A stretch of 64,000 nt of DNA, taken from positions 36,177 through 100,176 of the forward strand of contig CAZIJU010000003.1 in assembly GCA_964539745.1 (NCBI GenBank), given 5' to 3'. Positions 42,288 through 51,946 of the stretch are shown one piece after another. The DNA is from DSNY01 sp964539745 (GTDB lineage Bacteria > Pseudomonadota > Gammaproteobacteria > Burkholderiales > Burkholderiaceae_F). The translations under genes and the position numbers were made by a program. Each line of letters begins with the position of its first letter. The first letter of the stretch is position 1. Below the pieces are notes generated by a model, which was not told where the DNA came from, did no database searches, and worked only from the letters and a program-made list of their open reading frames with translations.

Positions 42288-43136
42288 TCAGACGACGAGC
42301 AGCTTCAGTCCGATCCCGGTCAGCATCATTGCCAGCGCCAGGCGCAGCGTCCGCTCGGGCAGGCGGTGCGCGACGGCGGCGCCCAGATAAATGGCCGGCA
42401 GCGAGCCGATCAGCAGCGTGCCGAGCAGCGTCCAGTTCACCGTGCCCATCGCTGCATGGCCGAGCCCTGCAGCGAAGGTGAGCGGCACCGCGTGCGCGAT
42501 GTCGGCGCCGACGATCTGCCGCGCGGGCAGCAGCGGATACAGAAAGAACAGCGCGACCACACCGATCACGCCCGCACCCACCGAGGTCAGCGTCACCAGC
42601 ACGCCGATCAGCGCGCCGACGATCAGGGTCGGCAGCGGCCGCGCGCCGCGTTCCTCGGTGACCGGCACATCGCCGGCGCCGGCTGCGGCGGCCAGCGCCA
42701 CGACGCGCGCGTCGCGCACCGCGAAGCGGACGCCGAGCGCCTGCACCTGCTTTCCGAGCAGCAACGCACCGGCCGTCAGAAGCAAGGCCATTGCCAGCGC
42801 CCGCCGAATGAACTCGGCGAACAGCGCGGCATCGGGCGCGAGCACGCGCATCGCGACGAGCGTGGCGACCGCCGCGGGCAACGAGCCGGCGATCAGCCAG
42901 CCGGCGATCGGCCACTGCACGTTGCCGCGGCGCGCGTGCGCCGCCGCCCCACCCGCCTTGGTGATCGCCGCGAACAGCAGGTCGGTGCCGACGGCGACCT
43001 GCACCGGCACGTTGAACACGAGCGTGAGCAGCGGCGTCATCAGCGAGCCGCCGCCGACACCGGTGGCGCCGACGATGAAACCGACCAGCGCGCCGCCAAG
43101 AATGAAATGCGCGTCCACCGCGTTCTTCGTCCGCAA
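42288..43136 (-). CDS. TauE/SafE (TSUP) family sulfite or sulfonate exporter
   Basis: 282 residues with about eight hydrophobic segments. The family motif GFIVGATGVGGGSLMTPLL lies at the N-terminus and its repeat TLTSVGAGVIGVVALFFLYP in the second half. TSUP proteins move sulfite, sulfate or organosulfonates across the inner membrane. It is the first gene of the cys operon, 10 nt before cysI. The annotated start is a TTG without a clear ribosome site; a GTG at 43118 is an alternative. Confidence 0.88.
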   Translation of the reverse strand: MRTKNAVDAHFILGGALVGFIVGATGVGGGSLMTPLLTLVFNVPVQVAVGTDLLFAAITKAGGAAAHARRGNVQWPIAGWLIAGSLPAAVATLVAMRVLAPDAALFAEFIRRALAMALLLTAGALLLGKQVQALGVRFAVRDARVVALAAAAGAGDVPVTEERGARPLPTLIVGALIGVLVTLTSVGAGVIGVVALFFLYPLLPARQIVGADIAHAVPLTFAAGLGHAAMGTVNWTLLGTLLIGSLPAIYLGAAVAHRLPERTLRLALAMMLTGIGLKLLVV

Positions 43137-43352
43137 GAGGAATCGACGAGCACGCAGGCTACGCAGCGCGCAAGTGGGTGATCGGATCGATGCGCGATGT
43201 CGACATGTCGCCGGGTAATGGAATTGCGCCGCGTGTCGGCACGGGCAAAGCGCGGGCGTCTATGCGTATGACGATTTGATCGTTTGCACACGCCGGGTTG
43301 CCCAGAGAATCGCCCGGCCGTCATGTCGCCTTCGACCACCAGGGAGAAACGG

Positions 43353-43880
43353 GTGAGCGCACCCACGCGATCCAATCTGCTCGCCGGACGCAACGTCCCG
43401 CACAACCTGCAACCGGGCGCAGTCGAAAGCGCTGCGGACTCGCCTGCCGTCATCTTCGACAAAGCGCGGGTTCGCCGCGCCGAACTCGACCTCGACTACG
43501 ACGGCGCCGTGACCCCGCGCGAGGCGTGGGCGCTGCTGCTGGCGGCCGCCGCGCTGCTCGTCGACGTGCGCACGGCGGAAGAGTACAAATTTGTCGGACA
43601 CGTGCCGGGCAGCGTCAACGTGCCGTGGCACGGAACGCAGCGCGACGCACTTGCGCGCTTCTTCGAAGCCCTGCGGCCTCATGTGGCGGGAGCGCGGCCG
43701 CTGCTGTTGATGTGCCGCAGCGGTGTGCGTTCGCATGCCGCTGCCAACGCGGCGCACGCCAGAGGCGTCAAAAAGGTGTACAACGTCCTGGAGGGCTTTG
43801 AGGGCCAGATCGACCATCGTCGCCAGCGCGGCCACATCGACGGCTGGCGATACCACGGGCTGCCCTGGGTGCAGGACTGA
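43353..43880 (+). CDS. rhodanese-domain sulfurtransferase
   Basis: 175 residues from GTG 43353, which has AGGGAG at proper spacing; an ATG at 43323 without a ribosome site is the alternative. A single rhodanese domain contains LLVDVRTAEEYKFVGHVPGSVNVPW and the active-site loop LMCRSGVRS with the catalytic Cys. It moves sulfane sulfur to cyanide or thiols. It diverges from the cys operon, which fits a role in sulfur metabolism. Confidence 0.88.
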   Translation: MSAPTRSNLLAGRNVPHNLQPGAVESAADSPAVIFDKARVRRAELDLDYDGAVTPREAWALLLAAAALLVDVRTAEEYKFVGHVPGSVNVPWHGTQRDALARFFEALRPHVAGARPLLLMCRSGVRSHAAANAAHARGVKKVYNVLEGFEGQIDHRRQRGHIDGWRYHGLPWVQD

Positions 43881-43896
43881 GTAATCGTGTTCTGAG

Positions 43897-44169
43897 TCAA
43901 GCGGCGTGAAGCGAGTTATTCCAGGGCTGGTGGGTGCGGACCATGACGTTGAGGATGGTCAGCAGTTTGCGCATGCAAGCGACCAGGGCGACCTTGGGGC
44001 ATTTGCCGGCGGCGATCAGTTTCTCGTAGAAGCGCTTGATGACGGGGTTGCGGCGGCTGGCGGTGAGCGCCGCCATGTACAGCACGCGGCGTATCTCGAA
44101 GCGTCCGCCCTGGATGCGCGTGTCCGTCGCTGGGCGCAGGCCTGCATCACGGGCCGCACGGGAGCACAC
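43897..44169 (-). mobile_element. IS110-family transposase C-terminal remnant
   Basis: About 90 codons read FEIRRVLYMAALTASRRNPVI and KVALVACMRKLLTILNVMVR, the conserved C-terminal (Transposase_20) end of IS110-type transposases. The N-terminal DEDD catalytic domain is absent, and no terminal sequences are visible, so this is a dead fragment between rhodanese and dodecin. Confidence 0.85.
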
Positions 44170-44219
44170 GACCGAGCGGCGCCCGCCGCGCCGCCGTTGA
44201 CCATCGAGGAGGGCGCGTC

Positions 44220-44429
44220 ATGACCGAACACGTATACAAGACGATCGAACTGACGGGTTCGTCGAAGGTGGGAATCGACGATGCCGTGAGGAAGGCGATC
44301 GCCAAGGCCTCAAAGTCGCTGCACAACCTGCGCTGGTTCCACGTGACCGAGGTGCGCGGCAATATCGACGGCGGCGCGGTGTCGAGCTGGCAGGTGACGC
44401 TGAAGGTCGGCTTCACGCTCGATGATTGA
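44220..44429 (+). CDS. dodecin (flavin-storage protein)
   Basis: 69 residues, the usual dodecin size. HVYKTIELTGSSKVGIDDAVRKAI and the central RWFHVTEVRG (with the Trp that stacks on the flavin) identify the family. Twelve subunits form a hollow sphere that binds FMN, FAD or riboflavin. GAGGAGG precedes the ATG. It converges on nasA with a single base between the stops. Confidence 0.93.
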   Translation: MTEHVYKTIELTGSSKVGIDDAVRKAIAKASKSLHNLRWFHVTEVRGNIDGGAVSSWQVTLKVGFTLDD

Positions 44430-44430
44430 A

Positions 44431-47160
44431 TCACGCCGGCAGCATCCGGCGCAGCTCGGGCAGGCACGCGCCGCAGTTCGTGCCGCACTTGAGTTCGGCC
44501 TGCAGATGCGCGAGCGCGTTGCCGTTTGCGGTGGCGAGCACGCGGCGGATCTCCGCCTCCGCGACGTCGAAGCAGTTGCACACGATGCGACCGGGCGGCA
44601 CGGTCGGCGCCGGCGGCTGCGCGCCCGGGCGCAGCAGCCGGTGCGCGGGCAGCGGCAGCGGGCGGCCGAGCAGTTCGCGCAGCCAGACCTCTGCGGCCAA
44701 CGCCTCGACCGGCCCGGCCAGCGCGATGGCCACGACGTGGCCGCCCTCGGCGCGCAGCCGCGACCGCAGCCCGCGCCGTGCGTCGTCGAGCGCCGCGGCG
44801 TCCTCAAGCCCGAAGACCTGCTCGATCGCCTGCAGCACGCAGACCTGCACGGGTGTGGCGGCAGCGCCGCGAAATACGAGCCCCGCGCGCGCGTCGTCGT
44901 GACCGAACGGCACGCAGCATGCGTACCCGAACGCGCCGAAGTGCGCGCGTAGCGCAAGCTGCAACTCGAGCTGTCGGCTGGCCGGCACCTGCCCGAAGAC
45001 GACGTAGCGCCAGGGGAGTTCGGCCTTCTGCACGCGCACTGCGGCGTGCTTCAGTTCCGGCTGGCGGCTGTCGGGGTCGAGCGCATCGATCGTCAGCGCG
45101 TTCACGCCGAACGTGGGGCGCTCGTCGCCGCAGCCGGCAACGAACTCCGCACCCCAGTGCATCGCGATGAACGCCTCACCCATGCGCACGGCGTCGCTCG
45201 CCGCTGCAGGCAGCACCAGCGAGCCGCGGCGCGACGTGACGTGCACCAGGTCGCCGGGCCGCAGTTGCCGCCGGGCGAGTTCGGCCGGGTGCAGTTCGAT
45301 GCATGGTTCGGGCGCATGCCCGAAGAGCCGGCCGAGCGTGCCGGTACGACTGCCGCCATGCCACTGGTCGCGCAGGCGACCGGTGGCGAGCCGCAGCGGA
45401 AAACGCGCGTCGATCGGCTCCGCCGGCGGGCGATACGGCACTGCGGCGAAGCGCGCCTTGCCGCTGACGGTCGCGAAGACGTGGTCTTCGAACGGGCGCG
45501 ACCTGCCGCTGGACGCGCCATCGGGAAACGGCCACTGCTGGGGGCCGTCGCGCTCGAGCATCTCCCAGGACAGCCCGGTGATGTCCAGGTCGCGGCCGCG
45601 CGTCGTGTCGCGATGTTCCAGCCAGATATCTTCGGCCGACGCGTACGGAAACAGGCTCGGTCGGCCCGGACGCAGTCGCCTCTGCAGGCGGCGCGCGATA
45701 TCCACCACGATGCGCCAGTCTTCGCGCGCCTGCCCGGGCGGCGCCATCGCCCGCCGCACGCGCGAGATGCGCCGCTCGGAGTTGCTCACCGTCCCGTCTT
45801 TCTCGCCCCAACTCGCCGCCGGCAGCAGCACGTCGGCGAGCGCAGCGGTGGCGGTGGTGCGGTACGCGTCCTGCACGATCACGAGTTCCGCTGCGGCAAG
45901 CGCCTCGCGTACCAGGCGCTGGTTCGGCATCGATTGCGCCGGGTTGGTGCAGGCGATCCACAGGATCTTGATCTCGCCGCGCCGCGCTGCCTCAAACATC
46001 TCGACCGCGGTCTTGCCCGGCGCTTCAGGCACGCGCTCCACACCCCACAGTCGGGCGACCTCGGCGCGATGTTCGGCATTGGCCAGATCGCGATGCGCGG
46101 ACAGCAGATTGGCCATCGCGCCGACTTCGCGCCCGCCCATTGCGTTCGGCTGTCCGGTCAGCGAGAACGGCCCTGCGCCCGGACGGCCGATCTGAACGGT
46201 GGCCAGATGCAGATTGATCAGCGCGGCGTTCTTCGCGGTGCCCGACGCGGACTGGTTCAACCCCTGGCAGTACAGCGACAGCACCGCGCGCGCCTGCCCC
46301 CACCACTGCGCAGCGAGCACGAGATCTTCGGTGCGAATGCCGCACAGTTGCGTCACCAGCGCCGGCGTGAACTCGCGCACCAGCGCCTTGAGCTCGGCAA
46401 ATCCCTCCGTGTGCGCCTCGATGAAGCGCCGGTCGACCCAACCCTCCCACAACAGCAGATGCAGCAGCCCGTGAAAAAGCGCCACGTCGGTGCCCGGCAC
46501 GATCTGCAAGTGAAGGTCGGCGCCGGAGACGGTGTCCGTGCGGCGCGGGTCGACGACGATCGTCTTTGCCGCCGGGTTGCGCCGGCGCGCTTCCTCGACG
46601 CGACGGAACAGCACCGGGTGCGCATACGCTGCGTTGGAGCCGGCGAAGAAAAACAGGTCGGCGCAGTCGATGTCCTCGTAGCAGGTCGGTACGATGTCGG
46701 CGCCGAGCGTCTGCTTGTACGCGGTCGCAGCGCTCGACATGCACAGCCGCGAGTTGGTGTCGATGTTGTTCGTGCCGAGCAGCCCTTTGGCCAGCTTGTT
46801 GAAGACGTAATAGTCCTCGGTCAGCAGCTGCCCGGAGACGTACAGCCCGATCGCGTCGGGTCCATGCTTTTGCACGCAGGTGGCGATGCGCTCGGCCACG
46901 TGGTCGAGCGCGGTGTCCCAGTCGATCGGCTGCCTGCGGGCGCCGCGCGCGGTGCGCAGCTCCGGCGCGAGCGCGCGCACCTGCTGCGCCACAAGCGGGC
47001 GCGCCGTCAAGTGCAACGTCGATCCCTTCGTGCACAGCAACCCGCGGTTGGCCGGGTGCTGCGGATCGCCGCGCACGCCAACGATCTCGCCGCCGCGCGC
47101 CTCGATGATCACGCCGCAGCCGACGCCGCAGTACGGGCAGGTCGAGCGAACCTCAGGCAT
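44431..47160 (-). CDS. nasA: assimilatory nitrate reductase, catalytic subunit
   Basis: 909 residues of the Mo-bis-MGD oxidoreductase family. The N-terminal CPYCGVGCG with a later LLCTKG Cys binds [4Fe-4S]; SRLCMSSAATAYKQTLG contains the Mo-ligating Cys. Molybdopterin segments include GQPNAMGGREVGAMANLL and the C-terminal MopB-binding region. A BFD-like [2Fe-2S] tail (CNCFDV ... CGTNCGAC) ends the protein, as in Klebsiella NasA. It reduces nitrate to nitrite in the cytoplasm. A longer start at 47226 exists, but similarity begins at MPEVRSTCPYCG. A gap of 177 nt with no clear signal separates it from nirD. Confidence 0.95.
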   Translation of the reverse strand: MPEVRSTCPYCGVGCGVIIEARGGEIVGVRGDPQHPANRGLLCTKGSTLHLTARPLVAQQVRALAPELRTARGARRQPIDWDTALDHVAERIATCVQKHGPDAIGLYVSGQLLTEDYYVFNKLAKGLLGTNNIDTNSRLCMSSAATAYKQTLGADIVPTCYEDIDCADLFFFAGSNAAYAHPVLFRRVEEARRRNPAAKTIVVDPRRTDTVSGADLHLQIVPGTDVALFHGLLHLLLWEGWVDRRFIEAHTEGFAELKALVREFTPALVTQLCGIRTEDLVLAAQWWGQARAVLSLYCQGLNQSASGTAKNAALINLHLATVQIGRPGAGPFSLTGQPNAMGGREVGAMANLLSAHRDLANAEHRAEVARLWGVERVPEAPGKTAVEMFEAARRGEIKILWIACTNPAQSMPNQRLVREALAAAELVIVQDAYRTTATAALADVLLPAASWGEKDGTVSNSERRISRVRRAMAPPGQAREDWRIVVDIARRLQRRLRPGRPSLFPYASAEDIWLEHRDTTRGRDLDITGLSWEMLERDGPQQWPFPDGASSGRSRPFEDHVFATVSGKARFAAVPYRPPAEPIDARFPLRLATGRLRDQWHGGSRTGTLGRLFGHAPEPCIELHPAELARRQLRPGDLVHVTSRRGSLVLPAAASDAVRMGEAFIAMHWGAEFVAGCGDERPTFGVNALTIDALDPDSRQPELKHAAVRVQKAELPWRYVVFGQVPASRQLELQLALRAHFGAFGYACCVPFGHDDARAGLVFRGAAATPVQVCVLQAIEQVFGLEDAAALDDARRGLRSRLRAEGGHVVAIALAGPVEALAAEVWLRELLGRPLPLPAHRLLRPGAQPPAPTVPPGRIVCNCFDVAEAEIRRVLATANGNALAHLQAELKCGTNCGACLPELRRMLPA

Positions 47161-47337
47161 CGCGTCCCAGGCAGCGGCTGCGGCGGAGCACCCCGCGTGG
47201 CGGGGGGACGAGAGGGAGGTGCCCACACCTTGCCGCGCGCGGCCGGGCGAGCGGATGCGAGCGCCGGCCGCAGCCGACGCCGCGGTCGGGGCGCACGCAG
47301 TGGATCCGGCGGGCGCCTCGCATCTTCGACGCCGTGG

Positions 47338-47736
47338 CTACCGCTTCGGGCGAGCAGTCGAAAGCGGACACGGCGGCGGTTTGGTGGACGCGGACGAAAG
47401 ATCGAACGCGGCGCATTCGATCAGCACCCGGCCGCCTTCGATGCGCAACTCGAAGCGGCGGGTCGTACCCGTGTCGGGTGCCACGGCTTCGCCGCTTGCC
47501 AGTTCGATCGTCCAGCCGTGCAGCGGGCAAGTCACCCGCGTGCCGGCGACGATGCCCTGCGACAGCGGTCCGCCCCGGTGCGGGCAGCGGTCCTCCAGCG
47601 CGAACAGTCTGCCGCCGGCTGCGCGGAAGATCGCTACGTCGGCCGCGCCGGGCGCGCGCTGCACGATGCGTGCCCCCAGCGGCGGAACCTCGTCGACCGC
47701 GCACAGATCGATCCACGTGCCCACGGCGGCGTTCAT
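47338..47736 (-). CDS. nirD: nitrite reductase small subunit (Rieske-like)
   Basis: 132 residues. Rieske [2Fe-2S] motifs CPHRGGP and CPLHGW are both intact. NirD supports NirB in NADH-dependent reduction of nitrite to ammonium. A C-terminal extension of about 20 residues rich in Ser and Pro goes beyond the usual length. The start overlaps the nirB stop. Confidence 0.93.
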   Translation of the reverse strand: MNAAVGTWIDLCAVDEVPPLGARIVQRAPGAADVAIFRAAGGRLFALEDRCPHRGGPLSQGIVAGTRVTCPLHGWTIELASGEAVAPDTGTTRRFELRIEGGRVLIECAAFDLSSASTKPPPCPLSTARPKR

Positions 47737-50183
47737 GCAGGCACCTCGAAGGATGCCGGCGCGACCGGCCTGAACTGCCGTAGATCCACGCCGGCGCGCT
47801 CGGGCTCGTGCCACGGGTCAGGCTCGTCGGCCAGCGAAAACTGCAGCCGCTCCCACAGCGCGCGGCGGTTGGCGGCATCTTCCAGGATGCGCTTCTTCAC
47901 GTACTCGAGCCCGACCCGTTGTACGAAGTGCACGGTGCGCTCCAGGTACCAGCCTTCCTCCCGGTAAAGCTGCAGGAACGCGCCCGCGTACTCCAGGACC
48001 TCTTCGGCGGTCTTGACCTTGACGAGGAACTGAGCGACCTCGGTCTTGATGCCGCCGTTGCCGGCAACATAAATCTCCCAGCCGGAGTCGACGCCAATGA
48101 CGCCGACGTCCTTGATGCCGGCTTCGGCGCAGTTGCGCGGACAGCCGGACACCGCCAGCTTGACCTTGTGCGGCGCGTACATGCGCCAGAGCGCGCGTTC
48201 GAGCGCCTTGCCCATGTGGGTCGAGTCCTGCGTGCCGAAGCGGCACCACTCGGAGCCGACGCAGGTCTTGACCGTTCGCAACGCTTTCGCATACGCGTGG
48301 CCCGACGGCATGCCGAGGTCCCTCCAGACCGCCGGCAGATCCTCTTTCTTCACGCCGAGCAGATCGATGCGCTGCCCGCCGGTGACTTTGACGGTCGGGA
48401 TCTTGTACTTCTCCACCACGTCGGCGATGCGGCGCAGTTCGGCGGCGTTTGTCTCGCCGCCCCACATGCGCGGCACGACCGAGAACGTGCCGTCCTTCTG
48501 GATATTGGCGTGCGCGCGTTCGTTGATGAAGCGCGATTGCGGGTCGTCCTGTGCGCGCTTGGGCCAGGTGGAGATCAGGTAATAGTTGATCGCGGGCCGA
48601 CAGGTCGCGCAGCCGTTCGGCGTGCGCCAGTTCAGGCGCTCGAACACCTGCGGAATCGACAGCAGTTCGAGCTCGCGGATTGCCTGTCGCACCTCCGCGT
48701 GCGTGGAGTCGGTACAGCCGCACATTGGCTTCGCCTTCGGCGGCGCTGAATAATCAGCGCCAGCGGTGGCGATCAGCAGCTGCTCGACGAGCCCCGTGCA
48801 CGACCCGCACGAGGAACTCGCCTTCGTGCACTTGCGCACCTCTTCCAGCGTGCACAGCTTCTGCGCGCGGATCGCGCGGACGATCGTGCCCTTGCTGACG
48901 CCGTTGCAGCCGCAGACCTCGTCGGCATCGGACATCGCCAGCGCCTTGTTCTGGCCCATGTGGCCGGCGTCGCCGAGATTCGGCTCGCCGAACATCAGGT
49001 GGTCGCGGATGTCGGCGACCGATCGGCCCGTTCGCAGCAGCTTGAAGTACCAGGAGCCGTCGACCGTGTCGCCGTACAGGCAGGCGCCGACGAGCCGGTC
49101 GTCCTTCACGACCAGCTTCTTGTACACGCCGGCGTTGGGATCGGACAGCACGATCTCCTCGCAGCCTTCGCCGCCCAGAAAGTTGCCGGCGGAAAACAGA
49201 TCGATGCCGGTGACCTTCAGTTTCGTGCTGGTGACCGATCCGGCGTAGCGGCCGATGCCGAAGTGCGCGAGATGATTGGCAGCGACCTTCGCTTGTTCGA
49301 ACAGCGGCGCGACCAGCCCGTAGGTCACACCGCGATGGGCGACGCATTCGCCGACCGCATAGATGCGCGGATCGAACGTCTGCATCGTATCGTCCACCAC
49401 GATGCCGCGGTCGCAGTGCAGCCCCGCCGCCTGCGCAAGCTCCGTGTTGGGGCGGATGCCGACCGCCATGACGACCAGGTCGGCATCGAGCGTGCCGCCG
49501 TCGGAGAACTTCAGGGCGCACACGCGACCGCTTTCGCCGGCGACGAGCTCGGTCGTCCTGGTCTGTAGCAAGAAGCGGATACCGCGCGCCTGCAGCGCGC
49601 GCTGCAGCAGTCTGCCGGCCGTCTCGTCGAGCTGCCGCTCCATCAACCAAGGCATCACGTGCACGACCGTCACGTCCATGCCGCGCGCCTTCAGCCCGTT
49701 GGCGGCTTCGAGCCCGAGCAAACCGCCGCCGATCACCGCGGCGCGGCGGTACTGCCGCGCGGCGTCGATCATCCTCTGCGTGTCGGCGATGTCGCGGTAG
49801 GTGATCACACCGGGCAGGTGCGCGCCGGGGATCGGCAGGATGAAGGGGTTGGAGCCGGTGGCGAGCAGCAGGCGGTCGTAGGCTGCCTCGGTGCCGTCCT
49901 CGGCGACGACCACGCGGCGCGCGCGATCGATGCGGGTGACCGCCTTGCCGGCGTGCAGCCGGATGCCGTTGTCCTCGTACCAGCGGTACGGATTCAGCAC
50001 GATGTCGTCGAACGACTGCTCGCCGGCGAGCACCGGCGACAGCAGGATGCGGTTGTAATTCGGATGCGGCTCGGCACCGAAGACGGTGATCTCGTACAGA
50101 TCCGGCGCGAGTCTGAGCAGCTCCTCGACCGTGCGGATGCCGGCCATGCCGTTGCCGACGACCACTAGACGCGGCCGGCTCAT
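47733..50183 (-). CDS. nirB: NADH-dependent nitrite reductase large subunit
   Basis: 816 residues. The N-terminal FAD/NADH oxidoreductase half starts RLVVVGNGMAGIRTVEEL, with a second nucleotide site at AVIGGGLLGLEAANGL. A BFD-like [2Fe-2S] domain follows (VCGCNGVSKG; SCGSC). The C-terminal half holds the siroheme-[4Fe-4S] site with Cys641, Cys647, Cys681 and Cys685 (TCVGSEWC, SGCPRNC). It reduces nitrite to ammonium in the cytoplasm. Its start overlaps the nrtD stop, so transport and reduction are translated as one unit. Confidence 0.96.
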   Translation of the reverse strand: MSRPRLVVVGNGMAGIRTVEELLRLAPDLYEITVFGAEPHPNYNRILLSPVLAGEQSFDDIVLNPYRWYEDNGIRLHAGKAVTRIDRARRVVVAEDGTEAAYDRLLLATGSNPFILPIPGAHLPGVITYRDIADTQRMIDAARQYRRAAVIGGGLLGLEAANGLKARGMDVTVVHVMPWLMERQLDETAGRLLQRALQARGIRFLLQTRTTELVAGESGRVCALKFSDGGTLDADLVVMAVGIRPNTELAQAAGLHCDRGIVVDDTMQTFDPRIYAVGECVAHRGVTYGLVAPLFEQAKVAANHLAHFGIGRYAGSVTSTKLKVTGIDLFSAGNFLGGEGCEEIVLSDPNAGVYKKLVVKDDRLVGACLYGDTVDGSWYFKLLRTGRSVADIRDHLMFGEPNLGDAGHMGQNKALAMSDADEVCGCNGVSKGTIVRAIRAQKLCTLEEVRKCTKASSSCGSCTGLVEQLLIATAGADYSAPPKAKPMCGCTDSTHAEVRQAIRELELLSIPQVFERLNWRTPNGCATCRPAINYYLISTWPKRAQDDPQSRFINERAHANIQKDGTFSVVPRMWGGETNAAELRRIADVVEKYKIPTVKVTGGQRIDLLGVKKEDLPAVWRDLGMPSGHAYAKALRTVKTCVGSEWCRFGTQDSTHMGKALERALWRMYAPHKVKLAVSGCPRNCAEAGIKDVGVIGVDSGWEIYVAGNGGIKTEVAQFLVKVKTAEEVLEYAGAFLQLYREEGWYLERTVHFVQRVGLEYVKKRILEDAANRRALWERLQFSLADEPDPWHEPERAGVDLRQFRPVAPASFEVPA

Positions 50184-50986
50184 ACGGTGGCCTCCAACTG
50201 CGTTTGCTTGCGGTACAGGAACTCGAGCACGCGTTCGCGGCAGCGCAGATACACGGGGTCGTGCGCCATTTCGAGCCGGTCGCGCGGGCGCGGCAAGGGC
50301 ACGGCGAGCACTTCGCCGATCGTCGCCGCCGGGCCGTTAGTCATCATCACGATCCGGTCGGACAGCAGCACGGCTTCGTCCACGTCGTGCGTGACCATCA
50401 GCACCGTCGAGCCGGTGGCGGCGACGATCCGCATCAGCTCGTCCTGCAGCCGCGCGCGCGTCAGCGCGTCGAGCGCGCCGAACGGTTCGTCCAGCAGCAG
50501 GACTTTCGGCTCGATCGCAAGCGCTCGGGCGATTCCGACGCGCTGCTTCATGCCGCCGGAGATTTCAGCCGGGCGCTTGTGTGTCGCCTGCGCAAGCCCG
50601 ACGAGTTCGAGCGCGGCGCGCGTGCGTTCGGCCAGGCGCGCCTTCGGTTCGCGGCCGCCGAAAACCCTCTCGACGGCCAGGTACACATTGTCGAAGCATG
50701 TCAGCCACGGCAGCAACGAGTGGCCCTGGAACACCATGCCGCGGTCCGGCCCGGGTTCGCGCACTTCGCGGCCGGCGAGGATGATCAGACCCGCATCCGG
50801 TGCGAGCAGGCCGGCGATCAGATTCAGCAGCGTCGATTTGCCGCAGCCCGAATGCCCGATCAGCGCGACGAACTCGCCGCGCGCGACGTCAAGATCGATG
50901 TCGCGCAGCGCGACGAACTCCCCGTTGCGGGTCGGGAAGGACTTGCCGACGCCCTCGATGTGCAGGTAGCGGCTCTCAGCGTGCAT
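50180..50986 (-). CDS. nrtD: nitrate ABC transporter ATP-binding protein
   Basis: 268 residues: Walker A GHSGCGKST, Q-loop VFQGHSLLPWLTC, signature EISGGMKQRVGIARAL and Walker B VLLLDEPFGALDALTR. It energises NrtAB. The length shows a plain ATPase without the solute-binding fusion seen in cyanobacterial NrtC. AGGAG precedes the ATG. Confidence 0.93.
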   Translation of the reverse strand: MHAESRYLHIEGVGKSFPTRNGEFVALRDIDLDVARGEFVALIGHSGCGKSTLLNLIAGLLAPDAGLIILAGREVREPGPDRGMVFQGHSLLPWLTCFDNVYLAVERVFGGREPKARLAERTRAALELVGLAQATHKRPAEISGGMKQRVGIARALAIEPKVLLLDEPFGALDALTRARLQDELMRIVAATGSTVLMVTHDVDEAVLLSDRIVMMTNGPAATIGEVLAVPLPRPRDRLEMAHDPVYLRCRERVLEFLYRKQTQLEATV

Positions 50987-50995
50987 CGGCGGCTC

Positions 50996-51937
50996 CTAAC
51001 GCGAATACTCGAAGCGCCGCGCCAGCAGCAGCAACATCGCCTCGAGCGCGAGCCCGACGATGCCGATCACGAAGATCGCGATGATGATGTGCGGCACGTT
51101 CAAGTTGTTCCACTCGTCCCATACCCAGAAGCCGATCCCCACGCCGCCGGTCAGCATCTCGGCGGCGACGATGACCAGCCAGGCGACACCGACCGACAGC
51201 CGAACGCCGGTCAGCACGTACGGCAGCGCGGCCGGAAACAGGATGCGCGAGACGACCTTCGACTCCGGCAGCGCGAGCACGCGCGCCACGTTCAGATACT
51301 CCTGCGGCACCTGACGTACGCCGACGGCGGTGTTGATGACCATCGGCCACAGCGAACAGATGAAAATCGTCCAGATCGCCGCGGGGTTCGCCGCCTTGAA
51401 CACCAGCAACCCGATCGGCAGCCACGCCAGCGGCGACACCGGACGCAGCAGGCTGATGATGGGCGCGGCCATCCGGCCGGCGAACGCGAAGCGTCCGATC
51501 ACGAAGCCCGCCGGAATGCCCGCGAGCGCCGCCAATCCGAAGCCGATACCGACGCGCTCGAGCGAGGACAGCACGTTCCAGCCGATGCCCTGGTCGTTCG
51601 GCCCCTTGCGGTAGAAGGGATCGGAAAACACCTTCATGGCCGCGTCCCAGGTCGCTCCCGGCGTCGGCAATTGGCCATTGGCGCGCGCGACGAGATGCCA
51701 CGCGAGCAGCAGCAGCAATATGCCGAGCACCGGAGCCAGCAGCCCGGCGAGTGCGGCGCGCAGCGCGCGGCGTTTCAGTTCCTCCGCGCGCTCGGCCGTT
51801 GTCAGCCGCATCGGCGCAGTCCTTGATGGGGCGGCGGCCGCCGCATCGTTGGCCGGCGCGTTACCGCCCGCCGCCGACGGCGGCGCCAAAAGCGCGCCGC
51901 CGCCTCGCGCGTTCAACGTGGAAGTCATCGCGTGCAC
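50996..51937 (-). CDS. nrtB: nitrate ABC transporter permease
   Basis: 313 residues with about six membrane segments after a 65-residue cytoplasmic N-terminus. The EAA-type loop near PESKVVSRILFPAALPYVLTG contacts the ATPase. The start is GTG at 51937, placed 5 nt after AGGAGG, which itself overlaps the nrtA stop region; an ATG three codons later is possible. Confidence 0.92.
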   Translation of the reverse strand: MHAMTSTLNARGGGALLAPPSAAGGNAPANDAAAAAPSRTAPMRLTTAERAEELKRRALRAALAGLLAPVLGILLLLLAWHLVARANGQLPTPGATWDAAMKVFSDPFYRKGPNDQGIGWNVLSSLERVGIGFGLAALAGIPAGFVIGRFAFAGRMAAPIISLLRPVSPLAWLPIGLLVFKAANPAAIWTIFICSLWPMVINTAVGVRQVPQEYLNVARVLALPESKVVSRILFPAALPYVLTGVRLSVGVAWLVIVAAEMLTGGVGIGFWVWDEWNNLNVPHIIIAIFVIGIVGLALEAMLLLLARRFEYSR

Positions 51938-51946
51938 GTAAGCCTC

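Noticed and set aside
45046..47967. 973-codon plus-strand frame over nasA
   Set aside because: It is an antisense shadow of nasA, whose cofactor motifs are intact on the minus strand.
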